A stretch of DNA of 64,000 nt from Coleophoma eucalyptorum. Its lineage: Eukaryota > Ascomycota > Leotiomycetes > Helotiales > Dermateaceae. Positions 1-11,549 of this stretch are shown piece by piece. Under the pieces are notes generated by a model. It worked only from the letters and a program-made list of their open reading frames with translations, was not told the origin of the DNA and made no database searches. The position numbers were made by a program, and so were the translations under genes. Where the stretch lies: the NCBI GenBank assembly GCA_026120035.1, contig JALRME010000019.1, positions 434,001-498,000 of the forward strand, given 5' to 3'. Every line of letters begins with the position of its first letter. Position 1 is the first letter of the stretch.

Positions 1-3000
1 TCCAAGAAAGCCTTGAGATTGCCGATAAACTTTGACGCATCATCGGCTGGTACCGTAGGGACAATGATCAAGTTGAAGAGCTTTCCCGCGGCTTCTTCGC
101 TTTCCAGAAAGCCTGCCGTCTTCATAATTATACCAGGTTTGTTTTCATACTTGGCTCTCAAGAGCTCAGTATCACCATCCGAATCTGCCACGCTAGTGAA
201 GGTCATGTAGCGCCTTAGAGATGAACCACTTTCAAGGATCCTGTGTAAAAGATCTGATGTTTCTAGATCATTACTAGATGTCTCCAAGATGTTCATTCTA
301 GGATATTTATGAGCAAGGAGATCCAGTAAAATTCCATCTTCCGGGATTGTAAGGAGCTTGTCGACATCTGGCTTCCAGATGGTGCGCAAATACGGATGGC
401 GGTCCTCAGTCCCAAGATCATCCAGAGATTCTGTGTATTGAGTACAGGACATATTTCCAATCTCAAGCAATGGTTTCCCAGAGTCAGAGTAGAGTTGAAT
501 CCACCCCTCCAATGCCCGAAGACTGTAGAAACTTGCGCTAGCAAGCACCTTCCCGGTTTCAGCAGTCAACTTTGGAACGTTATCACCTCCCCAGGACCAG
601 ATGGAGACATCCTCCATAGAAACTGGGACGAAGGATCTTTTCAGCTCTTTGAGTGATCCTTTATGGGCAGCAATTAAAGCTACTTGGATACATGTATCCA
701 TAGCTGCGGGATGAACAACGAATGTGGACTCATCTGGAGACACGCCGGTTGGAAGTAGAGACGTAGAGGCGATAACCTGTTGAATTTCTGGATCGGCACG
801 GATGCCACTCAAACCCTGGAATGCCGGACCATAGTTCAAAGAAACCCTCTTGAAACCTCTATACCAGGTGTGAGATGCTATCGGCTCCTGCAATGTGCTT
901 GCATCGAACTTTGGGTTCAAGTCGCATGCCTCTTTTTTGGAGACAGTCCCTACACAGTGTTCGGTCCAGATCCCATTTTGATAAGACGAGATAGTAAATG
1001 TAGCGAGACTCTTGGAATTAATGGACGCCGAGATAGTGGTGAATCGCATTGTAGTAACGATCTCGATTTGTTCTCCTGCCGGAGGTAGAGACAATGCGGA
1101 TAGAATACTAATGTGCGGGAAGTAATAGCGGAAAGGTCCATCCATCTTCACTTTGTCTTGTAAAAATTGCCGAGCAGCTTCAGTTGCAACAGCAATGTAT
1201 CCAGTAGCGGGGAAAACAGGCTGCGATCCTAACTGATGGTCTTCAAGCCAGGGGTAATCCTTAGCATCCAGAAGATTTCGCCACTGTCGCTGTTTGTCAA
1301 ATGTTCCGGGAAGTTGACTACCGAGTAGGGAATGGAAGGGGAACTTTCGTTGTTGGTACTCATCATTGGGTCGATTCCGGTTACGGACGGTGCCATTTGA
1401 GTAATTCCAACTATATCTTGGAAGGTCCACGATAGGAACACCAGTCTCTGCTACCACCATACCATTCACTCTTTTCTCAATGGCATTGACTCTTGCCAGA
1501 TCAATTGGGTACGCCTTTATCGTAAGTGTGCCGGCTAGGTCGAGAAGAGACGTGACTGAGCTCTGACCACGGACGAGAGTCGGAGAGTAGTCTAAATCTT
1601 TCTGACTTATACCCAACCCGTCCCGTATTTGACGTAGTGGGCCAGCCAGTGCAGAATGAGGACCTATCTCAACAAAGTGCTTGATACCAAGTTCCGAGGT
1701 TTCGATAGCTGCTGCAACTGCCTCTGCGAAGCGAACTGGAGACTCCAAATTGCTTCGCCAGTAACTAGGCCCTGGCTTGAAGCCGGCAGGCTTTCTCTGA
1801 CCTGTGACTGATGAAAAGAAAACGGGCGAAGGGCCCTTTACACCATTGACTGCTTTGTTCCCGATATCAAGGGCGGAAATGGCGTCAGATAAACCTTTTT
1901 CGTAGGCATTGCCAATATTCTTCATATGGTGTGAATGATATGCTCTCCCGCCAGTCTTGAGCTCTCGCACAAAAATTCTCTCGCTATCCAATTTCTCCTT
2001 TACTGAAGCGGCAGCTCCGGTATCACCACTAAGTGTGACACTATTGGGAGAATTGTAGCAAGCTATCCGAATTCCATCAATTAAGTATGGCTCTATTTCG
2101 TCGGGACCAGTGCCAACCGCCAACATAGTGCCTCTAACTTCGAGTTCTCCAACTGCAATACCGCGATAATAAGCTGAGATAATAGCTTCTTCTGCAGTAA
2201 TTGCGCCAGCGGCAAAAGACGATGCTATTTCACCAGAAGAATGCCCGATGCATGCTACTGGAGTAACGTTCCACTTTTTAAGAAGTTCAACTATGGCTAT
2301 TTGAACTGCTGTACACACAGGCTGCGAAATCTCGACATCGTTAATCTTGCTACTTGAGGCGGGCTCCATAAGGACATCTACAAACAATTAGAAGGGCAAA
2401 TCTAGACACTGTTTTAATGGAAAACTTACTTTCAAGGGTCCATTCAGGTGCGTCTTGACCTAGCGACTGAAGAGTGAGATCAAGCCTGCGGATAGTATCA
2501 ATGTAGGATGGGAATGTCAACATTAGGTCTTTTCCCATCTGTGCACTCTGTGCACCTTGGCCAGTGAAAATGAATGCAAGTTTTGTATCACTGCCCCTCT
2601 TACCAAATGTAAGTTCATGCTCCATCAAATCATCATCAATCTCATCTTCTCGGACGACAGCATATGCGCAGTTGAATAGTGCCGATCGACGGCAACCAAG
2701 AGTGTACGCCAGGTCAGAAATATTATACTCCTCAGCAACCCCTCGGTATTGCTCAATATTTTTCTTTAACGTTGTAAGATCGTGGGCCGAAAATGGAAGC
2801 AAAAATTCAGTTCGTGGAAGAGCTGGCGTGCTTGTACCATTTGTTCCAATGATATCGATAGGATTCTCTGAAACTTGCAATTGTCTCCGTGTAACTTGGC
2901 CGCGGGAAGCGAAACATTTGTATCCAGGAAGATAACTGTCCAAGTCGTCAATGATAATATGTGAATTTGCACCGCCATAACCAAATGAGTTAATACTGGC

Positions 3001-4577
3001 GCGATGAACTGAGAACCCTTGTGGCCATGGTGTGAGCTCTTGAACAACTTGAAGGCGTCCATTTTGAAAATCAACTGCCCTATATCAGCAAATGTCACCT
3101 TACAAATTTGGTTTGGACTTGCTCTTTGGGTTCAATTTCTTGATACCAATGGTAGCGGGGATAAGCTTTCTCTCCAAAGCTAGAATAGTTTTAATAATAC
3201 TAGCCATGGCACTTGCAGCCTCGGAATGACCAATATTCGTTTTTACCTATAACTGCCTCAGTTAAGCAATCCTTATAATGATTCCCCACGTGAATACGAC
3301 TAAACGACCGCGCTAGAGGAACTTCGAAGTACACCTTCCTACAGTTTTCTGCCAAGTTCAAATAAGCATAATGAAATACACTTACCCCACCAATCAGTAG
3401 AGAATCTCTTGTCGAATTTTCCAGGAATACTTGACCGATAGCCTTAGTCTCGACTGGGTCTCCGGCTTGAGTTCCCGTGCCATGCGTCTCAAAATAAGAA
3501 GTGTCTTTAGGATCTAGACCTGCAAACGAATATGCTGCACGGATAACAGCTTCTTGACCCCGTACACTGGGTTGGGTGATTCCACTTGTTTTACCATTGG
3601 CGTTGGCTGCGGTTCCCCGAATAACACCACGAATAGGATCCTTATCTCTAATTGCATCAGACATCCGCTTCAGATATAAAGCTCCAATGCCTTCTGCACG
3701 TCCATAGCCATCAGCTGATTCATCAAAGGTATGGCATGCTGAGGTTGGAGAGAGTACACCCAGCTTGTCAGTTGACATCTGTACTTCAGCGGACAACATA
3801 AGATTAGTGCCACCGACCACTGCTGCATCTGTTTCTCCGCTTAGCAATGATCTGCATGCTAAATGTACAGCATATAAAGAGGATGAACAGGCGCTGTCGA
3901 GAGTAAAACTAACATACGGGAGGTTAGTTTCCTGGCTTGCTTGACGAGGAAATTGAAGTAGGGTTATCATGTTAGCCAAACATAGTGCCTACCTTGGTCC
4001 AAGTAAATCGAAAAGGTAGCTAACCCGATTACTTAAAATGGTGTCTCCTCCACCGGTCATACTATAAGGTTTGGGATTGTCAATATCACGATGACCCTGT
4101 AAGTAGTAGTCGGAAGTAAAATTGCCGACATAGCATCCTGTGTTTGACCCCGATACTTGTGACAATGTAATGCCACCCGACTCGAAGGCTTCATATATAC
4201 ATTCTAACAGCTTGCGTTGTTGTGGGTCCATAGCACTTGCTTCAGCTTGTACAATGCCAAAGAAAGATGGATCGAAACTCCATACATCCTCGCCAACGAA
4301 ATATCCCCCCTGAGGGCGGATAGTTCCGGGACGAGATTTGTCTGTTTGAAATCCGGAGAACTCCCAACGAGATGATGGTGGAAGTGAGAAACCGGATTTA
4401 TTTTCTACCAGCATTTGCCAGAATTCATCAGGAGTGTCGGAATCACCTGGAAAACGACATCCTTTAAAAGCAACTGATGAGCACGATGTCACAAGTTGTG
4501 CAATATATGAACTTACCCATTCCAACAACTGCAATCGCTTCTGTAGAGACCCCATCTGGCCTGATAGCCGTGTTCAT
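1..4577 (-). CDS. Highly reducing polyketide synthase, N-terminal ~1400 residues (gene continues past left edge)
   Basis: Iterative type I fungal PKS that would build a reduced polyketide chain. Six exons read on the minus strand: 4577-4517, 4461-3993, 3908-3386, 3246-3119, 3079-2430 and 2377 to the edge; all junctions are in phase. KS: active-site Cys in DSACSSSL (about residue 184), His in THGTGT and His in NIGHSEAA. AT: GHSSGE with Ser near 657, and the malonyl-type YHSHHM. DH: His near 991 in DHQLGSQPVFP and Asp near 1171 in HPAAMDTCIQ. After the DH the frame enters the region where HR-PKSs carry a C-methyltransferase, but the SAM motif is eroded (see findings). ER, KR and ACP, if present, lie outside the window; the usual family length is about 2300-2500 residues. 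The 39-nt intron at 3118-3080 has a weak donor (GTCCAA), so that junction is the least certain. Divergent from the acyltransferase at 5229. Confidence 0.93.
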
Positions 4578-4835
4578 GTCTACCGATTTCAAAATTACTG
4601 AGAGACAAAACTATGGCAGTCCAAATATGTTTGTAAGCAGGACGCGATGACAATGTTTCGATTTCATTCAAAAGAGTGAACCCTTGTGGAATGGGTACAG
4701 TGATCAACGAATTATAAAATATGCAGGAACCTATAAAACATATGGAATTGTCTTCCATTAACTACTTACTATGGTTGCCTATATTCGTGAATATTGGACC
4801 TCATTTCCTAAGCCTCACTCCAGTTGCTGTATAGT

Positions 4836-4846
4836 TCGGTCTCCGA
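4836..4846. promoter_or_regulatory. Candidate AflR-type operator 1 (TCGGTCTCCGA)
   Basis: A perfect TCG-N5-CGA, and also CGG-N3-CCG, in the promoter shared by the PKS and the acyltransferase. It lies about 260 bp upstream of the PKS start and 380 bp upstream of the acyltransferase start. AflR binds TCG-N5-CGA in aflatoxin and sterigmatocystin clusters. The AflR-like gene at 7809 makes this a plausible target; binding is inferred. Confidence 0.6.
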
Positions 4847-4870
4847 CATATAACAGAGCTTCTGAGCAGA

Positions 4871-4881
4871 TCGGTATCCGA
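4871..4881. promoter_or_regulatory. Candidate AflR-type operator 2 (TCGGTATCCGA)
   Basis: A second perfect TCG-N5-CGA, 35 bp from the first. It differs from the first at a single base of the spacer, so the pair defines TCGGTNTCCGA. Sits in the PKS/acyltransferase divergent promoter. Confidence 0.6.
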
Positions 4882-4981
4882 TGAATTTCCATTGAGAAAG
4901 AAGTTTCCAATCCGGAATTTAACTTTGTAGGGAATAAAAAACTAAGGCCGGTGCTTTGCACTATGAAACTCCTCGACTTTG

Positions 4982-4992
4982 TCGGGATCCGG
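4982..4992. promoter_or_regulatory. Candidate Zn2Cys6 site 3 (TCGGGATCCGG), near match
   Basis: Contains CGG-N3-CCG like the two sites to its left, but the final base is G rather than A, so it fits TCG-N5-CGA at 5 of 6 fixed bases. About 240 bp upstream of the acyltransferase start. Confidence 0.4.
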
Positions 4993-5228
4993 AATTTTTA
5001 GCTTCATGTACATCAAAAGGAGGGAGGCGACGAGCGTCAATAAATTCCAGCTCTTTCAATGAAATTTAAAAAGAAGGTAGCGCTTGAAAACACTTTTTAC
5101 TCTCAAGAGCCTACAAGAAATCTTTCCTGAAGGCAATTCCTGTTCTTTTGAAGTTAAGACAGCCAGAGCTTCTGAAAAGAGTTTCCTAACATCTGAAAAG
5201 AACAGATTCAGGAAAGTTCTCAGAAACT

Positions 5229-6626
5229 ATGTCGTCAAAAGGAAGCCAAGGGTCGACCATCACGGCGTTAACACCAATCGACCACCTTATGCCACGTAGC
5301 TACGTGATAGGCGGTGCTGTCTGCTTTCGAATGTCTCGTCGCACTAACCACCTAGAGGTCTACGAGCACTTGAAGAACAGTCTTGAGGAAATCACGAAGG
5401 AGATTCCCTTCCTCGGTGGCCGAGTTGTACCCGTCGAGGGTGCGAAAGGCCGGCACCAGATCGTAACGGAGGAAGGAAGCTCACCGCTCATCTACAATGA
5501 CATGAGAACTGGATCAACGAATCCCTTCGGCTATTCTTACAAGACTCTATCTGCGGCAAACTTTACCAGTTCCATCATGGATTGGGGCAAAATCTCGCCA
5601 GTAGCTGAATACATCAAGATGGACCAGCCACCAGTGATTGCGGCACAGGCAAACTTTATCGACGGTGGAGTCATCCTGTACTTGGCCACCATACATACTG
5701 CATGCGATGCACTCGCCTGGCACAACATTCTTTTGGTATGGTCCCGTAAAATGAAGGACAGCTGGTCTACAGAACCATTGGAGGCAAGCCTCTCAATAAC
5801 TCCTGCTGCATTGGATAGGTCACGAATCATGCATGGCAACCCAAAGGCCCAAAGAATGGATGTTCGCGAATTCAGGCTGCAATCAGCAAACGCTCATGCA
5901 GTAGACCCCAAAGACTTTCTCATTGAGCCGCGACCTTCATCAGTTTCAGGAATGCAGCTCGCTATCTTTACTATGTCTAAAGCTCATTTCATAGGCCTCA
6001 GAGATGCTGTCTCGGAGTCCGATCCATCTGGGCCTTATGTCACTGCCAACAACGCCCTTGCTGGTTTTATTTGGGACCGTATCAATAACGCCCGGTTCTC
6101 CAAAACCCCGGATGCAGGGACCCTTACTGGGAATCTGTCTGTTGCCACGGATGGTCGCACACGATTGGATCCACCGCTGCCAATGATGTACATGGGCAAC
6201 GCGTCGCTTGCTTTCCCGATATCATTGCCAATTCACCCGCAATCAGTGTATAGTGCAGCACTGGCTATCCAAGAAACCTTGGTAGATTTTGACGACAAGC
6301 ACCTTCGGAATACGATCGGATACCTCGATTCCCTTGGAGATGTGACAGAGGAGCGCTTGATGTATGCCAAGACTCTTAATCCAACTCTAGTTATCAGTAT
6401 ATTGAAGGATATGAAGTACTATGAGCTAGACTGGGGAACTGGTCTTGGTCTTGTAGACTATTGCGGATCAACGGAGCCATTCGGGGACTGTATCCCACGT
6501 GTAGTTCCGTCGCCTGCGCGGAGGGATGGGAGCACAGACATTATCGTATGGTTAGAGAAGCCAGCTATGAAAAGATTACAAACTGACAATGAATGGTGTA
6601 AATGGGTGGATTATCTATGTACCTAA
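5229..6626 (+). CDS. BAHD / trichothecene 3-O-acetyltransferase-like acyltransferase
   Basis: 465-residue single-exon protein of the fungal transferase family (PF02458-like), which moves an acyl group from acyl-CoA to a hydroxyl or amine of a natural product. Visible features are the N-terminal LTPIDHLMPRSY segment typical of fungal members, the catalytic HxxxD motif as HTACD (His156, Asp160), and a C-terminal DWGTGLG segment at the position of the structural DFGWG motif. Length matches the family (about 450-500). It shares a 650-bp divergent promoter with the PKS, which contains three candidate Zn2Cys6 operators, so it probably acylates the polyketide product. The substrate cannot be read from sequence. 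Confidence 0.9.
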   Translation: MSSKGSQGSTITALTPIDHLMPRSYVIGGAVCFRMSRRTNHLEVYEHLKNSLEEITKEIPFLGGRVVPVEGAKGRHQIVTEEGSSPLIYNDMRTGSTNPFGYSYKTLSAANFTSSIMDWGKISPVAEYIKMDQPPVIAAQANFIDGGVILYLATIHTACDALAWHNILLVWSRKMKDSWSTEPLEASLSITPAALDRSRIMHGNPKAQRMDVREFRLQSANAHAVDPKDFLIEPRPSSVSGMQLAIFTMSKAHFIGLRDAVSESDPSGPYVTANNALAGFIWDRINNARFSKTPDAGTLTGNLSVATDGRTRLDPPLPMMYMGNASLAFPISLPIHPQSVYSAALAIQETLVDFDDKHLRNTIGYLDSLGDVTEERLMYAKTLNPTLVISILKDMKYYELDWGTGLGLVDYCGSTEPFGDCIPRVVPSPARRDGSTDIIVWLEKPAMKRLQTDNEWCKWVDYLCT

Positions 6627-7808
6627 TACTAACAATTGGAGTTTTGGAGTTGAGTACCGTGTAGCTTCTCGCGGCTGAAAAGGAAACTAATAACACATGC
6701 GTCAGCAATAGAAGTAACTGGACGTTTGAGGCAGTCGAAAGGCATGGGTCTTATTCCTTCACAAATAAACTTTCATTATTTTCCCCAACTCATGCATGTT
6801 TTCTCGCACTTGTTACCCTTTATTAACCACCCCGCCTTCATTCGCAGGCCATTTGAACCTTATATCTATCTGCCATTGTTGGGCGTTGGCGGGGGGCAAT
6901 GATCTTCGTAGCGTGGGGGGCTGGCTTGTGCTATATTCTGTCCCACTTCCAGGCGCAGACTGAGGTCTCGGCACCGGCCTTATTGTGGATTTGAGGGGGT
7001 GTAGAATGTAGAATGTACAATTTACACGTGTTAAAGTCTGCTGATTAAGACAACTCTCAGTCGATTCACTGATGGTGTAGGATACGCTTCTAGCGACAAC
7101 ATGATTTTGGTTTATGTACAGTGCTGGCACATGCAGTTCTAGTATGATTTATAGAATAAAGAATAGGCGCTTTTCATGCTCTAGAGCCTAACCTGTCGTA
7201 GTAGACTATGACCCTCTTTGCGGAAGGTACCATACCTCCCGCATTACCGGACGCTAGATTCAGAGTGGAGCTAAGTAGACTTAAATTGCGATTTGTTGAA
7301 GAGAAAGTCTCCTGATGAATGCTGGTCAAAGTTCGTATTTAGTGTTTGCAGAATGGTCGCGTAATTTAGTCGCTAATTACCGTGCTTCTCGGAGAATTGA
7401 GAGAGCCGTAGCGCGAACCATTTGAGCGGAAATATTGCAATTGGCAGTGATATTGTGACTTTCTACATATAAATTAAACTTTGGTTTATTCCCACGTTGT
7501 GGAGCAGCCACAGCCAGTAAACAGGCCGCGTTCCGAGCTTCCTTGGCGAACTCAATTAAATACGACAGTTCCTACCGATGAATAACCTTAACAACTGTTT
7601 CAGCCGTGACTATAGAGTGCGGTGTTGTGCCAGAGAGGCTCAACTTACCAAGCTTCACAGGAGCATCCCCCTGCTCGGAGGCTTCTTATCGCAATTGCTA
7701 TGTACCTCATCACATGTAGATATAGATACTTCTGCGTTGATCTTGGATGTGTATTTGTTTGAAATTTTGTCAAAGATTATCCAGTCAGGAAACCGGTACA
7801 GAATCACA
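6627..7808. other. Intergenic region upstream of the AflR-like regulator
   Basis: No gene supported. Contains a CACGTG box near 7025 and, at 7526-7536, CCGCGTTCCGA, one base off the TCG-N5-CGA consensus, about 275 bp upstream of the proposed regulator start. Short open frames here lack homology I can recognise. Confidence 0.5.
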
Positions 7809-9510
7809 TGATGTCACAGTCTGTATTGCACTTGCCGCCGAGGTTGACTGGATAGCAAAGACTGACTATGAATCTAAAAATATAGACTATCGAAAAATCA
7901 GAGGCTCCGCTATGCGTGCAATCAATGCCATGCTTCTAAGGTCTAGGAATATCGATGGTTTTTGCCTGTGAGGCTTAGCTGACATATATTTCGCACAGAT
8001 CAAATGCAGCGGTGACCGATCGGGGTGTACCAGATGCATACAGGCACAGCAGACTTGCACCTATAGCGTGTCTATGGTTGGAAAGGTACAGAGCCATCGT
8101 AGACAGAAAAATGCCCAAAGAGATGCTTCCAAGGCTACCAATCCCGCAAAAGATTCAGAGTAAGAGGCTTTTAATGATTCTACTTAGACTTAGTGCACTA
8201 AAGGACTTCTAAGTAGACGAGAGATTCAGCAGCCTGAGAGTCCTAGCGGAAATGCAATTTCGAGTCCCTGGAGGATAGAAGAATGCGCAACTACAACCAT
8301 AAACAAGTCCCAACCCCATCCCAATTCCGGCGTTATTCGGCAGCCGCACGAAACCAGCAGCCTAACACATCTTAGAGAGCCCAATTTTGATGTGGCGGCA
8401 GCTCTAGAGAGCCCAATGATGGGGCACGAAAGTGATAAAGAATTTACGTGGGACTTCACGCCCGGGGAAGGTCTCGGGGATGAAATGAAATTCCTTGACT
8501 CTTTGTCCTTTGACCAGGGGCTTGATGGAGGCTCAGCAGCCCATAATTCAAACCTGATATACCACGAGAACCACCAAATCAACAACAAAGCCAGTAATGG
8601 TGATCGAGGACATAACGAAAGAGTGCCAGAGTATTCTCCACATCCTGAAAACCACCCATGTTCCGAACCTCAACCACACCCGCGGCATATGCTTTCCAGA
8701 GGTCGCTTTGGGATGTATAGAGATGGTCAGCGGAGCAGCAATACCGTAACTGAACCCGAATCATGTTTTGATGTGGGCACATCTTCATATACAACAGGGA
8801 GACGTCTGCAAAATTCCAATACTTGCCAAAGACTCTTTCATAGTAACTTTTCAGCATTCAACCAGAATAGTGCCTATGAAAATGGCACAGGGTTCGACTC
8901 CAGGCGTGGTACTGCCAAATGTCTCACTGTAATCGCCAAGCTGCAGAAAATAATTCATAAGTCTGGACTATCTCTTGACGTTTTACTTGCCACGAACAAA
9001 AGCGCTTTGGCTGAGATCAATAGCGCTCTGAACAGCAGTGTGCTCCCTTCATTCGGCAATAACAACTACACTGAAGATCCAACCACCTGGATGGTCTACA
9101 TCATAGCCCTAAAGCACATCAGCGATCTCTACACACAGGCATGCTCCATCTTTCTAATGAATGATGACGAGGTCTTTAGCATGGGTTCCGGGTCCCCCTC
9201 AAGTGACAGAAACAGCAGGCCATTAAATTCTGCTTCCTCATCATTAAGTTCAAGTCTTGAAAGCAACCGATCTGGACTTCCACGACTGAACTTTGGCGCA
9301 TTCGAGATTGACACAGTTGAACACAAACAACTGTTCTCTGAAATAATCGCAACAGAATTGAGCTCGTGTTTGCGGGTCTGTGGCAGAATTCGGACTTTTT
9401 TTTCTATTCCGCCAGGTGGCGTTTTGGCTCCGAATGGCCTCCTAGAAGATACTTTTTTGAAGATAGAGGAAGTTCTTCAGCGTTTGATTGAGAATTTCAA
9501 GGCGAGGTAG
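7809..9510 (+). CDS. AflR-like Zn2Cys6 transcriptional regulator of the polyketide cluster
   Basis: Proposed exons 7809-7823, 7902-7940, 7999-8159 and 8217-9510, in phase, giving about 502 residues. The binuclear zinc cluster is split by an intron: exon 2 ends RLRYACNQCHASK and exon 3 begins IKCSGDRSGCTRC, followed by IQAQQTC, supplying all six cysteines. The arrangement (LR before the first Cys, CxxCxxSK) is that of AflR rather than GAL4-type regulators. The long C-terminal exon has a serine/asparagine-rich middle and a helical end, with an RLNFGAFEID segment followed by SEIIATELSSCLRVCGRI, resembling the AflR C-terminal domain (PF08493). Position beside the PKS and acyltransferase, with TCG-N5-CGA sites in their promoter, suggests a pathway-specific activator. 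The 15-nt first exon is the weakest part: no in-frame ATG lies directly ahead of the cluster. Confidence 0.82.
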
Positions 9511-11549
9511 CGAGGTATTTATATATAGATCTGTCAGCAATAAAATATTTTTCTCTCATTTGAATGGCTTGTAGAAGATGCAGTGCATAAAAAATGGGTT
9601 CACTAGGAATTATTTTGGGCACCGAGCATTCCAATGGCTTTCATAAGGTTTTCTGAAAGTATGGAAATTCCACTATAGTTAAAATAGTGATAATATTCCT
9701 TGAATATACAAGCTGTCCCAGCACCAGAGCTGAAAATAAAGTAGAATGGAGCGTGATATGGCAAAATATGGCAAAATATTGCAAAATATGGCTACTCATG
9801 TATAATTTTACCGGGGGGGGGGGTGCTAGGAAAGTTACAAATGAAAGAAAAGAGATCTTTCGGAGTCCGAGAGGAAGAAGCAAAAAACCTCATGTCTTTT
9901 ACCGAGTTATCGAGAAAGACGATACAAGTTCTATACCTAGAGTCATCGATCAAATCCGGGGGAACTTGCTATTGCATATGATTTATTCTACTTCAAATCT
10001 TAACAAGATGATGAATTCGTAGCCAAGTAGAGCTGATAAGAAGAAAACCACAACGCTTACGCCTATTCACCATCATGCCGCAGGGCTATATATCTAGAAC
10101 CTTTATCATCTCTCAGATCATCTTTCAGACCACCTCTATGATCTATTTGATCAAAATTTCAAGGAAATAGTCTATTATCTCTGGAGCGGTATGCAAGAAT
10201 CCGAAAAGCTGGTTGGTTTCTACTAGGAGGGGTAATCTCAAACTGAGATTAAGAAATCCAATTTAATATCAAAGATTGCCATGGATAGTAGAAGCAGCTA
10301 TGGGAAACCATATAAAAATTCCTACAAGCACTTGTGTGCAGCTAACAGCTCGAAAGGTATTTTGGATTATGATGCACCATTTGTAAAGCTGCTAACCATA
10401 CTTGAGAATCTAAAAGTTAACTTTATATGCGGCTATGAATTATAATAGATGCTAGTGTAATATACTAGTATATCCACTTTGACTCCCTACACACTATCAA
10501 ATCAATAGCTTACTAGAAATTTGGAGCTTCTACTCTACCAGAAGATCTAGTCTATAGCGAATCTTTCTGATCAAAGTAGTTACTTAGAAAATATTTTTTC
10601 TCGCTATCCATCTTGTCTTCTAGTCCTATCTTCTCTCCGTCCATTTTCTATACCTCTTGTCTCGTCGATCGTGTTTAACTTTATATAAACCATTAAAAGA
10701 CCAACAACGACAAATAGGATTACATCTATACGAGGAATTCATTGTTAAATTACAATCAAGATAGTTTAGTGGAATATGAGATGGTGTATGATCGGAATAC
10801 ACAGTAATCAGGGACAAAAGGTAAGAACTAATGGGGCTGAAATAGTCCGGCAAAGAAGAATCATTTTTAGGATGTTAAAAGGTAATCATAATTAAGTAAG
10901 AATTGTAAGTTGCTATCGTTGAGGACACGTTCGTCCCTCGTAAGTTGATGTTTTCCTGAATAGTCTTGATAATAGTAGTCGTGTGTATGGTGAGTATAAG
11001 TGGGGGGGGGGACTAGCTTACAATATTACTGTAGTAATCGTCTATCGGAATCTTAAGCAACATGCATCGGTACTATTAGCTATTGTCCTTATTAAGTGGA
11101 AAGATCTATACTAGCAAATCTAGGATATCGGCTTCCAATGGATTATAATTAGCAGCTACCTATTTATCATATAGGGAAAGACAGACTTCTTTAAAGAGGA
11201 GGTATGAGAAAGAAGAATCTACGTGACCCCTGTTATCTCGAGGATATAATCCGCTGACATTCTCGCTTGCCGAAGAGACTCCGTCACGGAGGCCGAAACT
11301 CTTTGACTTACGAAGTTCCTAGTACTATTATTGCACGGATCTTGATAATCGGTTTAGACCGTAGATCTTACATAGGATTTTAGTAATATTTCTCGTCTTT
11401 TACCGGTCCGGTGATATTTCTCAATATTATATAGATGGGAAACTTCCCCAACTTATCCCCTCCCCTCCCTTCCTTAACTGAAGTATAATGCTTACAAACT
11501 TCTTATTTTTCGACCTTAGTGTCTATAACTCAGTTGAAATAGCTCTAAT
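9511..11549. other. AT-rich gene-poor stretch with G-homopolymers
   Basis: About 2 kb with no supportable gene. Composition is visibly AT- and TA-rich, as in RIP-eroded repeat relics, but no transposase or LTR could be read. Contains a short imperfect tandem GCAAAATATG near 9759-9790, an 11-G run at 9813-9823 and a 10-G run at 11002-11011. The right end (11280-11549) serves as the P450 promoter. Confidence 0.5.
11286..11296. promoter_or_regulatory. Candidate cluster operator ACGGAGGCCGA upstream of the P450
   Basis: CGG-N3-CCG followed by A, one base different from the TCGG-N3-CCGA form seen twice in the PKS promoter. It lies about 250 bp upstream of the P450 start, a spacing similar to that of the first PKS site. 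A second inverted CGG-N6-CCG is at 11350-11361. Functional use is inference. Confidence 0.35.

Noticed and set aside
4513..4758. Open frame upstream of the PKS as an alternative N terminus
   Set aside because: It is in a different frame from the PKS exon. The ATG at 4577 leads into AIAVVGMG-CRFPGD, the normal start of a KS domain.
8889..8902. tRNA B-box-like GGTTCGACTCC
   Set aside because: Lies inside the coding exon of the AflR-like regulator; no A-box or cloverleaf around it.
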